Assembly: GCA_937982565.1 (NCBI GenBank)
Contig: CALJLN010000023.1
Location: 62,001-126,000 of the forward strand
Reading direction: 5' to 3'
Source: UBA2421 sp002343075
GTDB taxonomy: Bacteria > Planctomycetota > Phycisphaerae > Tepidisphaerales > Tepidisphaeraceae
DNA: 64,000 bases
Part shown: one piece after another, positions 51,311-60,170 of the stretch
Layout: each line of letters starts with the position of its first letter
How positions within the stretch are numbered: the stretch's first letter is position 1
The notes under the pieces: model-generated
Database searches by the model: none
Told to the model about the DNA's origin: nothing
What the model saw: the letters and a program-made list of their open reading frames with translations, nothing else
Made by a program: the position numbers and the translations under genes

Positions 51311-52627
51311 ATGGACCGTCCCAAGCCGCGCGAATCAAATCGGATTGCGCAGTCGCATTTGTCATATCGCACCCGTCATCGGTCGCGTAGCCACGATTCG
51401 GCGCATGCCGACGACAACCTGCCCGACCAGAATCTGCCCGATCACCCGCTCATCCCCCGCGGGCAGGCGACGCTGATCGGCGACGACGCCTCGCTCCACC
51501 GAATGATCGACCACGTCCGCGCCGCGGGCAGATGTGCTTACGACACCGAGTTCATTGGCGAGATGACTTATCACCCGCAACTTTGCCTGGTACAGGTCGC
51601 CACCACCACTGACATCTTTCTGATAGATCCGCTGTCCGATGTGGCATTGGAACCGTTTTGGGAACTGCTGGCCGATCCGGCGATTGAGAAGCTCGTGCAT
51701 GCCGGCGAACAGGACATTGAGCCGGTTTTTCGCAATATTGGCCGGCAGGCCGCCAACGTGTTTGACACGCAGGTCGCCGCGGGATTTTGCGGGATGGCCT
51801 ATCCGGTTGCGCTGAGCAAGCTCGTACTCGAACTGCTTTCGATCAAGCTCTCTAAGGGTCATACTTTCACCGACTGGCAACGTCGTCCGCTCTCTCCGAG
51901 CCAGCTTCGATATGCAGCCGACGACGTGCGATTTTTGCCCGCGATGGCTGCGCAGCTCAAGGCGCAGATCGATGCGCTCAACCATACGGCGTGGGTCGCC
52001 GCCGAGTGCTCGGCGCGATGCGCGCCGGATCGATATGGTTTCAACTCCGCGGACGACTTTTATCACCTGCGCGGTGCCGGTTCGCTCACGGTGGTACAGT
52101 TGGCGGTGCTGCAAACGCTCATGATCTGGCGCGACGCAACGGCGCGCCACGAAAACATGCCCCCCCGTGCATTGCTGAAAGATGAAGCACTCATCGACCT
52201 TTCGCGGCAGCCGGCGAAGACGCTCGATCGCCTGGAACGCGTGAAGTTCCTTTCGCGGCCGGTCATCCAGCAACACGGGCGCGAAATCGTCAGCCGCACG
52301 CTCGAAGCGCTGGCCAATCCGCCGGCCGGCATCGTCGCGCCAAAACCGCTCGAACCTAGCCCGACAGAACGGTTCCGGGCCGAATCGCTCTGGTCGGCGG
52401 CGCAGTTAATCTGCCTTTCCCGCGGCATCGATACCGCTGTGGTGACCAGCCGGCAGGAGATTGGCGAGTTTGACCGTCTCATCGCCGAAGGTGGCGCGCT
52501 CGATCAACACCCGATCATGCAAGGCTGGCGCGCCGAGGCGCTGGGAAAGCCCCTTTCTCAGCTTGTCGAAGGCAAGCAGCAGTTGTCGCTACGCTGGGGT
52601 GACGGTCGGCTGCAGGCCGGACGCTGA
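51311..52627 (+). CDS. rnd: Ribonuclease D-like 3'-5' exonuclease
   Basis: A 438-residue DEDD-family exonuclease. Exo I is YDTEF (near residue 76-80), Exo II is HAGEQDI (near 138-144), and Exo III is QLRYAADDVRFL (near 198-209); DTQ adds the second Asp. The C-terminal HRDC domain is present. RNase D trims tRNA 3' ends. ATG 51311 has no strong ribosome site; a later start near the domain is possible. It is convergent with the small membrane-protein gene at 52661. Confidence 0.9.
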   Translation: MDRPKPRESNRIAQSHLSYRTRHRSRSHDSAHADDNLPDQNLPDHPLIPRGQATLIGDDASLHRMIDHVRAAGRCAYDTEFIGEMTYHPQLCLVQVATTTDIFLIDPLSDVALEPFWELLADPAIEKLVHAGEQDIEPVFRNIGRQAANVFDTQVAAGFCGMAYPVALSKLVLELLSIKLSKGHTFTDWQRRPLSPSQLRYAADDVRFLPAMAAQLKAQIDALNHTAWVAAECSARCAPDRYGFNSADDFYHLRGAGSLTVVQLAVLQTLMIWRDATARHENMPPRALLKDEALIDLSRQPAKTLDRLERVKFLSRPVIQQHGREIVSRTLEALANPPAGIVAPKPLEPSPTERFRAESLWSAAQLICLSRGIDTAVVTSRQEIGEFDRLIAEGGALDQHPIMQGWRAEALGKPLSQLVEGKQQLSLRWGDGRLQAGR

Positions 52628-52660
52628 AACGCGCCCGACGCTGAAACGCGATTGAGGAGG

Positions 52661-52951
52661 CTATCGTGCCGGAGCCCTCGCCGGGCGCGATGTGGGCCGG
52701 CGATCTCTGCCGAGATTGCGCAACGCATTGGCAGCGTTCTCCGCGAAACCCCTGCCATTGGCACGCACCTCGGACACGGGTGCAAGTTCAATCTTCTCCC
52801 CCACCCTCGGGCCGGAAGAACTTGATCGCCATACAAAAACCCCGATCAATCCGAGACCCAGCACAACCGCCAGGGGCGCGAGCCAGCCCGGCGGCTTGCT
52901 CGGATGCGGCACGCCCGGCTGCGGATGGCTGGATGGATCGCTGTCGCTCAT
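52661..52951 (-). CDS. Small single-span membrane protein
   Basis: A 96-residue protein with a Pro/Ser/His-rich N-terminus, one membrane segment at about residues 24-42 (WLAPLAVVLGLGLIGVFVW), and a basic Ala/Arg/Pro-rich C-terminus. It begins 18 bases after the pseudopilin gene stop on the same strand. No family recognised; possibly a partner of the pseudopilin (inference). Confidence 0.6.
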   Translation of the reverse strand: MSDSDPSSHPQPGVPHPSKPPGWLAPLAVVLGLGLIGVFVWRSSSSGPRVGEKIELAPVSEVRANGRGFAENAANALRNLGRDRRPTSRPARAPAR

Positions 52952-52969
52952 GGTGTTCGCGCGTTGCCG

Positions 52970-53728
52970 CTATGGATTCGGCGTCTTGGGCGTTTCGGGA
53001 ATGGGGTCCCAAGGGTCTACACCGGTGAGTGCCTCGTTGGGCAGAACCGTATCGACATGCCCGTCAAAATACAGAAAGTTGCTGCCAAGACGCACGCCGT
53101 GACGAAAACGCTCCACCACGCGATCGAAATCGAGTCGCTCCATATGATAGTCGCGTTCCTGCGTCCGCTTTTCGCCCGCCACAACCACCTGCGTGCTGGT
53201 CAGCTTGCCGAAGTTCCGACTATTGGCCTTGATGCCCGCATCGGCCAAATGCTGGTTCACGACATATGAATGAGCCTCGACCGGTTCAAAATCAGACGGG
53301 CAAAGCAAAACTCTCGGCGTAAAAGGTGCCGCGGGGAAGCGAATCGGGTCATACGGTGACTCGGTATAGGTGGCCGGGTCGTAGGGCAATGGCTGCCTGA
53401 GCGCACCGAGGTCCTTCGAAAACACGATGGCTGGCCACCGTTCGTGCGGCGGGCGATTGGTGCCACAGGTTTCGTAGCGATATCCAGTCGGCGACAATGG
53501 ACTTTCGATTCGCGACCGAATGGGAAACAAGAAGCCCTTGTTCTCGGCCTCATAAATCCGTAGCGCCTGCCCGAGCGAGCGGAGGTTGGATTTACACACG
53601 GTGCTGTTGGCCTGCACCTTCGCCCGCTGCAATGATGGCAACAGCAGCGAGATTAGGATGGCGATGATGCCGATGACGACCAGCAGTTCTACAAGCGTAA
53701 ACGCAGTTGGACGATATCTGCCCGTCAT
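52970..53728 (-). CDS. Type II pseudopilin/pilin-like protein with H-x9-DG-type end
   Basis: A 252-residue protein. ATG 53728 gives MTGRYRPTAFTLVELLVVIG: a prepilin leader, cleavage before Phe10, and the methylated-Phe hydrophobic helix. The C-terminal RHGVRLGSNFLYFDGHVDTV matches the H-x9-DG motif common on planctomycete pseudopilins of the DUF1559-like group. These form short fibres at type II secretion-like machines or act on the cell surface; the exact partner is unknown. A longer frame begins at 53770 but lacks the leader logic. Confidence 0.85.
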   Translation of the reverse strand: MTGRYRPTAFTLVELLVVIGIIAILISLLLPSLQRAKVQANSTVCKSNLRSLGQALRIYEAENKGFLFPIRSRIESPLSPTGYRYETCGTNRPPHERWPAIVFSKDLGALRQPLPYDPATYTESPYDPIRFPAAPFTPRVLLCPSDFEPVEAHSYVVNQHLADAGIKANSRNFGKLTSTQVVVAGEKRTQERDYHMERLDFDRVVERFRHGVRLGSNFLYFDGHVDTVLPNEALTGVDPWDPIPETPKTPNP

Positions 53729-53883
53729 GGTCTGCTCTCCCGGCAACTCAAGTGTTCGCACTTTCAACATGCGACATTATATCCGATCTGCAATCGACAA
53801 TCGTGCCCGTTGGCGCGTGCTTGCCACAGGGGTCGTCTACATGATTACATGGATTCCATAAACCCGTGTAAACTTCCATCAGC

Positions 53884-55491
53884 GTGGCTCGATATCTGCA
53901 TGTTTTGCCCTCCGCGGTCGCCTTCATGCTGGCGGTTGCTCTGTTTGCGATCTGCCTGCGCAATGATTTCGTATACGATGACGTTTTATTGCTGCAGATG
54001 GATGACCGCATCAGTCCCCCGGAAAACTGGATTCGCTACCTGACCGAAAGTTACAACGGCGGCGTCGATAACCTGTATCGCCCGCTGGTTTCACTCTCAT
54101 ACGCGGTGCAGAAGCACCTTCACCCGTCGTCAATCTGGCCATTTTTTGCAGTGAACATCCTCCTGCACGCCGGCTGTGCTGCAGCAGTGGCCGAACTCAC
54201 GCGTCGGATCATGAAGTTTGCTACGCACCCCGGCCTGCGCAGGCGTGATTTGAGCCAAAAGCCCGATCTAACCCCTGAAGGGCCGTTTCTTTTGCCCGCC
54301 GCGCGCACTCGGCACGCCGCGGTGGCGATGCTGGCGGGTTGCTTGTTCGCAGTGCATCCGGTGCACGCCGAGGCGGTTGCCAGCGTCGTCGGGCGGGCCG
54401 AGACCCTTTGCGCCCTGGCGATGGTCACGGCGATGATACTTTTCCTGCGCCCCATGACCGGCACGCGGGTGATGGCAATCTGGGCGTGCGCAGTCATCGC
54501 AATCCTAAGCAAGGAACAGGGAATCCTCCTGCCGCTAATCTTACTCATTCAGCACCGGCTGCTGCGCATCACCCCCGGTCACCGGCGCAGCGGCATGGTG
54601 TTACTCGTGCTGATGCTGACATGGACCTGGGCGGGATACATCCTGTTCCGCGAAGCGACGCTCAAGTTCTGGTGGGATCGCTCCCTGCTGGATTGGACCC
54701 AGCAACCCATAATTCTCGCGACGGGCATCGACCGGTGGCTGGCACCAGTTGCAATCCTCGGACGATATGCGCAGCTCATGCTGTTTCCGTCGCAGCTCAG
54801 CCTCGACTACGGCTACGCGTTCACCACTCCAAATGTCGCCGCTACCGACCGTTATCTCTGGCTCGGCATAGCGACGGCGGTGGTATGGTGCGCCTGCGCG
54901 CTGGCAGCTTGGCTGAAGCGAGATCGAGTAATTGGTTTTGTGCTGTTGGCAATGGCGATCACATACTGCGTGATAAGCAACGCACCCACCCTGATCGGCA
55001 CGATCATGGGTGAACGACTGCTCTATCTGCCGAGCACCTTCGTCATTATCGTGGCGGCGATGGGGCTGGGGTCGATCGGCAGGACGGGCGTTGTCATTGG
55101 AACGGTTTTGGTGATGGCCTGTTCGGTGTGGACGTTGAGTTACATTCGCCAATTCGATGACCGACTCACTTTGTACCAATACAGCGTGGATGCTAGACCG
55201 TCCAGCGGAAAGCTGCGGCTGCTGCTCGTCTCGGAGTTGGTGAACCAAAACCAGTTAAGAGAAGCGGCTGCGCAGGCCGACGAGACGATCGCCCGGCTGC
55301 CCGAGATGCCCGAGGCGTGGTACCAGGCTGGGTTTGTGGCGCTGACCCGTCGCGAGTACGACGCAGCCGAACGATATCTGGAGGAGGCGATGCGACTTTA
55401 CCGCAATCCCTCCAAGGCCGCAGCGCTCATGCAGCGCGTGTACGACCAGCGCACCGCCGAGCCGGCTACACAGTCGGTTGCGCCGAGATGA
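53884..55491 (+). CDS. TMTC-like multi-span membrane protein with C-terminal TPR
   Basis: A 535-residue protein starting at GTG 53884. About ten membrane segments are followed by about 100 residues with TPR-like helices (AWYQAGFVALTRREYDAAERYLEEAM). The motifs FVYDDVLLLQMDDRI, HPVHAEAVASVVGRAETLCAL and GTIMGERLLYLPSTFV match the TMTC/DUF1736 family, whose eukaryotic members are O-mannosyltransferases of the GT-C fold. The YDD pair in the first loop is the likely metal/substrate site. In bacteria the substrate is unknown; a surface protein glycosyltransferase is an inference. It converges on tilS, overlapping by 26 bases. Confidence 0.83.
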   Translation: MARYLHVLPSAVAFMLAVALFAICLRNDFVYDDVLLLQMDDRISPPENWIRYLTESYNGGVDNLYRPLVSLSYAVQKHLHPSSIWPFFAVNILLHAGCAAAVAELTRRIMKFATHPGLRRRDLSQKPDLTPEGPFLLPAARTRHAAVAMLAGCLFAVHPVHAEAVASVVGRAETLCALAMVTAMILFLRPMTGTRVMAIWACAVIAILSKEQGILLPLILLIQHRLLRITPGHRRSGMVLLVLMLTWTWAGYILFREATLKFWWDRSLLDWTQQPIILATGIDRWLAPVAILGRYAQLMLFPSQLSLDYGYAFTTPNVAATDRYLWLGIATAVVWCACALAAWLKRDRVIGFVLLAMAITYCVISNAPTLIGTIMGERLLYLPSTFVIIVAAMGLGSIGRTGVVIGTVLVMACSVWTLSYIRQFDDRLTLYQYSVDARPSSGKLRLLLVSELVNQNQLREAAAQADETIARLPEMPEAWYQAGFVALTRREYDAAERYLEEAMRLYRNPSKAAALMQRVYDQRTAEPATQSVAPR

Positions 55492-56398
55492 CTCCCCGCG
55501 TGCGTCGAACGAGCACTTTTCCTGGGAAATGCTGACGTGGGGGGGTTGCTGCGTCGCGACACATGTCGATCAGCCGATCGGCCACTATTGAACTGCACTC
55601 GACCGCGGGCACACCACGCGCCACCAGCCAACCGACCGCCTGCCACCGCCCCACCAGCACGCCGCTTCGCGCGAGGCGGCGCGTTTCAAATGCCTCGGGC
55701 AGATGTGCGGTCGTCGATTCAATGTGGGTCAGCAACTCTGCCGTCGCCCGCCCGAGGGTCATCGCCCGCTCGAACAACGCCGGATGCCGCTGTAGCACCT
55801 TGCGAACGCGGTTGCGCGTAAAGTCGGGCGACGCATTGCTACTATCTTCCCGCCACGGCTGACCAATCGCCTGCAGAAACGCCACGAGCCGACTGTGACG
55901 CACATCAAGCAACGGCCGCAGCCGTCGCGCGCCGCCGACAATTGCATCGGCAGACATACCCCGCAGCACATGCACCGAAGACCCGCGCGCCAGCCGCATA
56001 AAAATCGTCTCCGCCTGGTCGTCGGCGTGATGGCCTAGCAAGATGCCTGCCAGATCGTGCTGCGATACCACCTGCCGAAAAATCTCGCCGCGCATCGCCC
56101 TGCCACGGGCTTCGCGATTGTTGGGCAGACGAACCGGGCTGGCCGCGGAAACCTCAGCGGTAATTGTGGCCTGCAGGTTTAGCTCGGCGGCAAGTTGTGC
56201 CGTGAATGCGGCATCGTCGTCACTTTCCTGACCGCGCCACTGGTGGTTCAGATGAACGACATGCAGGGTGAGGTCGTGCCGGCAGGCGAGCAGCCGCAGC
56301 AGTGCAACGCTGTCGGCCCCCCCGCTCACGCCGACGGCCCATGCTCCGGCCGGCACGGCAGCAACGGCGGCGTGCAGATCATCAAACTGCCCGGTCAC
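55466..56398 (-). CDS. tilS: tRNA(Ile)-lysidine synthetase
   Basis: A 310-residue protein starting at GTG 56398. The PP-loop SGGADSVALLRLLA (about residues 24-37) and the NHQWRGQESDDD stretch (about 51-62) are typical of TilS, which makes lysidine at C34 of tRNA-Ile(CAU). The C-terminal domain found in E. coli TilS (432 residues) is short or missing here; only the N-terminal catalytic and part of the central helical domain are present, as in some other phyla. Confidence 0.92.
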   Translation of the reverse strand: MTGQFDDLHAAVAAVPAGAWAVGVSGGADSVALLRLLACRHDLTLHVVHLNHQWRGQESDDDAAFTAQLAAELNLQATITAEVSAASPVRLPNNREARGRAMRGEIFRQVVSQHDLAGILLGHHADDQAETIFMRLARGSSVHVLRGMSADAIVGGARRLRPLLDVRHSRLVAFLQAIGQPWREDSSNASPDFTRNRVRKVLQRHPALFERAMTLGRATAELLTHIESTTAHLPEAFETRRLARSGVLVGRWQAVGWLVARGVPAVECSSIVADRLIDMCRDAATPPRQHFPGKVLVRRTRGVISAQPTV

Positions 56399-56422
56399 AT
56401 CTACCTCAGGCTCGATGAACCC

Positions 56423-57709
56423 CTACCGTGAGCGAGCCTTGGCTGCCTCCAGCCGAAGGTCAAGATCGCTGGGCCAATACTCGCGCGGAAGTTTGCGAAT
56501 CTGCTCATATTGCACGACGGCCTTGGCATCGTCTCCCGCAGCCTCGGCATCAATCGCCGTAGACCGGAGTGTGCGGACATACTGACGAATCTCTTCAGGG
56601 TCAGTCGGCAGCTTAACCGCCGGCGCGTTGCCAGCTGGTGCCGCCGACTTTTCACGTTGAACAGTGTGGCGATTGTCTTCCGCGGGCTTTGGCTGCCCCA
56701 ACGTCGGAGGCACGCTCGACGCGTTGTGATCGGCTGATGCTGCGGGATCGTGTCCAGCGGTCGCGGGCGGCTCTGCGCCGGTGCTTGAACTCAACTGCTT
56801 TGAAACCGTCGCCATGCCAGCACTGACAAGCTCGCGTGCCTTGGCCTGATACTCCGGATTGAGCCAGATCACCGCTGCAGCTCCCGCCATGCCGAGCAGC
56901 GAGAGCACCATCAGCGCTCGCCTGGCACGACGCGGCTTGCGCGCTGCGGGTGCGGGTGTTTTGACCGCTGGTAACGCAACGGGTGCCACTTCCACGGCTG
57001 GGCGGCGTTCTTGCTTGCGCTGCGCCGATGGCGCGGGTGCGACCGCCACTTCGTCATCGTCGCCGCTGAATTGCAGTTGAAACGCCGCTGCCAATTCTCG
57101 GGCAGTGAGCAGGCCGGCATCGGGGCGGGCGGGTCCCACTGTTGCGAGGGCGGTGGCCTCACTCGTTGGCTGGCTTTCGGCAGCAGGCTCAGGTCGGCGC
57201 GGTAACTCGCGCGATTCAAGCAATTGATCGGGGTTGGCCGGCGGCTCTTGCAGGCGATCGCAGTGTGGGCACTGGTTGGCAGTCCGGTCGACCCGCCCGC
57301 CGCATGAATAACACACGCCGAATTCGCGACTGAGGCCCTTTACCTGGCTGCCGAGGCGCCACAGTTGGTTCGTGGTCGGCCCGCGAACAACCGCGCGGGG
57401 CGTAACCTGGCCCTTTCTGACCAGCGCCAGCAATGTAGACCACTTCATCCCCGGCGCGGCAGGGTTGCGGCTCTGCAACACATACCACGGGCCGATGCGG
57501 GCCTTGGTTGCCTGGCGGGTTTGCGGAGAGTCTTCGATGGTACAGCGGACGCATGGCCCCTCCGGCCTCGGCCCGGCAAGCCCGCAGTATGGGCATACAT
57601 GCTTATCCACCGCCGGCGGCGGAGCGACGTCACGCATCACGGGTTGCGCGAGTTCCACCGCGTCGCCGTAACCGTCCATGTCCGACATGCTTGCAGTTGT
57701 ATCCATCAA
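56423..57709 (-). CDS. Zinc-ribbon / GYF-like domain membrane protein
   Basis: A 428-residue protein. Two zinc ribbons (CPYCGLAGPRPEGPCVRC near 39-56; CYSCGGRVDRTANQCPHC near 133-150) flank a GYF-like domain (GPWYVLQSRNPAAPGMKWS to GPTTNQLWRLGSQVKGLSRE). A disordered Ala/Pro/Glu-rich part, one membrane span (about 270-290, ALMVLSLLGMAGAAAVIWL) and a C-terminal helix follow. I take it as a planctomycete-type conserved protein; the role is unknown. It starts 25 bases after tilS runs the other way downstream, so it probably shares a transcript with tilS. Confidence 0.75.
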   Translation of the reverse strand: MMDTTASMSDMDGYGDAVELAQPVMRDVAPPPAVDKHVCPYCGLAGPRPEGPCVRCTIEDSPQTRQATKARIGPWYVLQSRNPAAPGMKWSTLLALVRKGQVTPRAVVRGPTTNQLWRLGSQVKGLSREFGVCYSCGGRVDRTANQCPHCDRLQEPPANPDQLLESRELPRRPEPAAESQPTSEATALATVGPARPDAGLLTARELAAAFQLQFSGDDDEVAVAPAPSAQRKQERRPAVEVAPVALPAVKTPAPAARKPRRARRALMVLSLLGMAGAAAVIWLNPEYQAKARELVSAGMATVSKQLSSSTGAEPPATAGHDPAASADHNASSVPPTLGQPKPAEDNRHTVQREKSAAPAGNAPAVKLPTDPEEIRQYVRTLRSTAIDAEAAGDDAKAVVQYEQIRKLPREYWPSDLDLRLEAAKARSR

Positions 57710-57960
57710 TCCCGCGGTTGAATCCCCAGTCTCTCTAGTTTCGTCCTGGTTCCACCGTCACAGAAAACCTATTTGCGAAAGCTTACCTGAGTTGCCCGGC
57801 CATGAAAAGCCGCACGCTGGCACTCGAAAGACCGAAACTTCCATCCGACAGCACGCTACTACTAGAGTACGTTGCCGGCTGCAGACTGTTACGGGCCACA
57901 CTAAGTGTCGCTCATGTCGATAGTTACGGCAGGAGTTACGTCGAGCACTCGGGCCGGGGG
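57710..57960. other. 251-base spacer
   Basis: Between the GYF-like gene and the DUF3574 gene. I found no terminator, repeat or protein-like frame. Confidence 0.6.
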
Positions 57961-58347
57961 TCAATCAAACCGGCCCGCGCTGGGTTGATCGATCCTCAGA
58001 ACCGATTCCTGGTCGAACCGCTCGCGCCACACTTTGCGAATATCGTCGAGTTTGCGATCTTCCTCGGCGGTCGTTTGCCGCCAGACGATGAGGATTTTGC
58101 TTGGCTCTTTCACCAAAGTGCCCTTCGTGTCGCGATATTGCCCGGATGCATCGACCACGGTCAGGCCGTCGGGAAACCGGGGGGTGACGACTTCCCGCAG
58201 GAATTGCTCCCATTGATCGTCGTTAACAGCCTGCCCGGACCGGGTCGACAGGCCGAAATATAGTTCGCTGCGCGTCCATGCGGCCACCTTCGGTTCGCAG
58301 CCAAGCAAGGTTACCAGCAGAATTGTTGTAAGACTGAATCGAATCAT
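57961..58347 (-). CDS. DUF3574 lipoprotein
   Basis: A 128-residue protein from ATG 58347 (MIRFSLTTILLVTLLGCEPK), with a lipobox Cys at about residue 17. The mature part has WTRSELYFGLSTRSGQAVND, WEQFLREVVTPRFPDGLTVVDASGQYRD and KEPSKILIVW, the DUF3574 pattern. No known function. It is a lone gene. Confidence 0.8.
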   Translation of the reverse strand: MIRFSLTTILLVTLLGCEPKVAAWTRSELYFGLSTRSGQAVNDDQWEQFLREVVTPRFPDGLTVVDASGQYRDTKGTLVKEPSKILIVWRQTTAEEDRKLDDIRKVWRERFDQESVLRIDQPSAGRFD

Positions 58348-58475
58348 GCACAAAATTGTAACCGGCGAGGCGGAGAAAGCTGGGATTCAGGCTCGGTTGT
58401 CGTCAGGCATCGTGGCCGCGGGACGGAAAACGGTGCGGCGGAGTAAACCGCAGCCCGGAAGCGGATTGCGGGTCA

Positions 58476-59309
58476 TTACGGATGGTCCTTCATTTCCCGC
58501 AGTATATCCTCCGCCGCCCGCGGGCCGGCGCTGAGATAGGGGACCTTGGCACCGTTGTAGTCGCACAAATCAAAGGGAAAGACTGGCTCCCCCCGCAAGC
58601 CTGAAATCGTTCCGCCGGCTTCAAGTACGATCGCCGCCGGGGCGATGCAATCCCATAGCTTGCCATTGACGGTGATCGCAGCATGCGCCACGCCCCGCGC
58701 CACCATCACCGCCTCCACCGCCGCACTGCCGAGAATGCGCAGTTTCCACGTCGTTTGTGAGATAAACCGCCCGGCCCAGGCCGGCGCGGTGCCGTCGGGC
58801 TTGATGAGGTTGCTGGTCATCATCAGCATCGCCGCGGGCGACATCGGCCCCGCGGGGACGGAAATGGGCATGCCGTTGAGCGTCGCCCCAAAACCCTTCG
58901 CTGCGGCGTACATTTCATCACGGGTGACATCATACACAACACCCAGCACCGCATGCCCACGATCGAGCAGCCCGATGCACACCGCGAAATGACCCAGCCC
59001 GGCGATGAAGTTATTGGTGCCATCGATCGGATCGATCACCCAGTTACGGCCTTGAGGGTCTTTGCAGTCGACCGTGATTCCGGCGCCGGTTTCGTCTTCT
59101 TCGCCGATGATGCCGTCGCCGGCAAACCTCGACCGTAGCGCCGCGACGATGTGCGCCTGCACGGCACGATCAGCCAACGTCACCGCCTCTTCGTCGGCGG
59201 CGGCGTGCGTCTTGGTGAGCCGGGCCACTTGGCCAAAATGTTCCCGAGCGATCGCCCCCGCAGAGCGCGCCAGCGGAATGATGACATCCAGATCGTCTTT
59301 CAAACTCAT
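58476..59309 (-). CDS. Inositol-monophosphatase family phosphatase (SuhB/HisN-like)
   Basis: A 277-residue protein from ATG 59309 (MSLKDDLDVIIPLARSAGAI). The metal motifs are GEEDETG (about residues 70-76), WVIDPIDGTNNFI (about 88-100; IDPIDGT), and LWDCIAPAAIVLEAGG near 216-231. Members hydrolyse inositol-1-P, histidinol-P, fructose-1,6-bisP or similar. No his gene adjoins, so the substrate is not assigned. A longer frame to 59444 lacks homology-like sequence. Confidence 0.9.
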   Translation of the reverse strand: MSLKDDLDVIIPLARSAGAIAREHFGQVARLTKTHAAADEEAVTLADRAVQAHIVAALRSRFAGDGIIGEEDETGAGITVDCKDPQGRNWVIDPIDGTNNFIAGLGHFAVCIGLLDRGHAVLGVVYDVTRDEMYAAAKGFGATLNGMPISVPAGPMSPAAMLMMTSNLIKPDGTAPAWAGRFISQTTWKLRILGSAAVEAVMVARGVAHAAITVNGKLWDCIAPAAIVLEAGGTISGLRGEPVFPFDLCDYNGAKVPYLSAGPRAAEDILREMKDHP

Positions 59310-59386
59310 GCAAAGCAACCTACGGCGGCGAGAAGCAGCGGGCAAGCGCCATCGCCACGTTGCCGCAGTTCGATGCCCGGGCGACA

Positions 59387-60170
59387 ATGAAGCCAATGCA
59401 ACCGGCCCCCGAGAAATCCACCCGCCCGCTGGGGATGAAAGCATATGGCCATATCGCCCACCTGCCCGGCTCGCGGCTGGGCCTGGGCGATCACAAGCTC
59501 ACGCTCGGCCAGGCGAAAATTCTGACCGAGAAAGCGCGCGACAAGCACGACCGCATCATCGTGCGTGAGAAACTCGACGGCTCCAACGTCGCGGTTGCAC
59601 GCGTGGACAGCGAGTTGATCCCGCTGGGGCGATCGGGTTATCGCGCGATCTCTTCGCCATATGACCAGCACAAATTTTTTGCGCTGTGGGTGATGGAAAA
59701 ACGTGGCGAAGTTTGAGTTTCTGCAGGAAGGCGAGCGTGTGAGCGGAGAATGGTTCTGCCAGGCACACGGCACGCGGTACGAACTGGCGCACGAACCGTC
59801 CGTCGCCTTCGACCTCATCCGCGGACAGACGCGCGCGTTGCATGACGAGTTCGACGACCGCTGCCGCGCGGCAGGCCTGCTGGTACCGAACCTACTGCAC
59901 GTCGGCGGGCCGATTTCGATTAAGGATGTCATGGCGATTCTAGAAGGCGACCCCGGCGCCCGCGGCAACGGCTTTCATGGCGCGATCGATCCAGTAGAAG
60001 GCGCGGTGTGGCGGTGTGAGCGGCAAGGCGCGGTTGATTTTCTGGGCAAATACGTCCGTCCCGACAAAATCGACGGGAAGTATCTACCCGAACTAAGCGA
60101 GCGATTCACAACAGCCGTCGGACGGCGGTTTGAATCTGGCGACAAGCTTTCGTTAATCGATCTATATTGA
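59387..60170 (+). pseudogene. RNA ligase family gene split by a one-base frameshift
   Basis: Two reading frames together encode one ~260-residue RNA ligase. Part 1 (59360 or 59387 to 59716) has GMKAYGHIAHLPGSRLGLGDH and the nucleotidyl-lysine motif REKLDGSNVAVAR. Part 2 (59703-60170) has FEFLQEGERVSGEWFCQAHGTRYEL. They meet at a run of five A at 59697-59701: deleting one A gives the continuous WVMENVAKFEFLQEGERV. No in-frame termini suit a two-protein design. It is either a true null mutation, a slippery site, or an error in a homopolymer. The 3' end overlaps the M28 gene. Confidence 0.75.
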
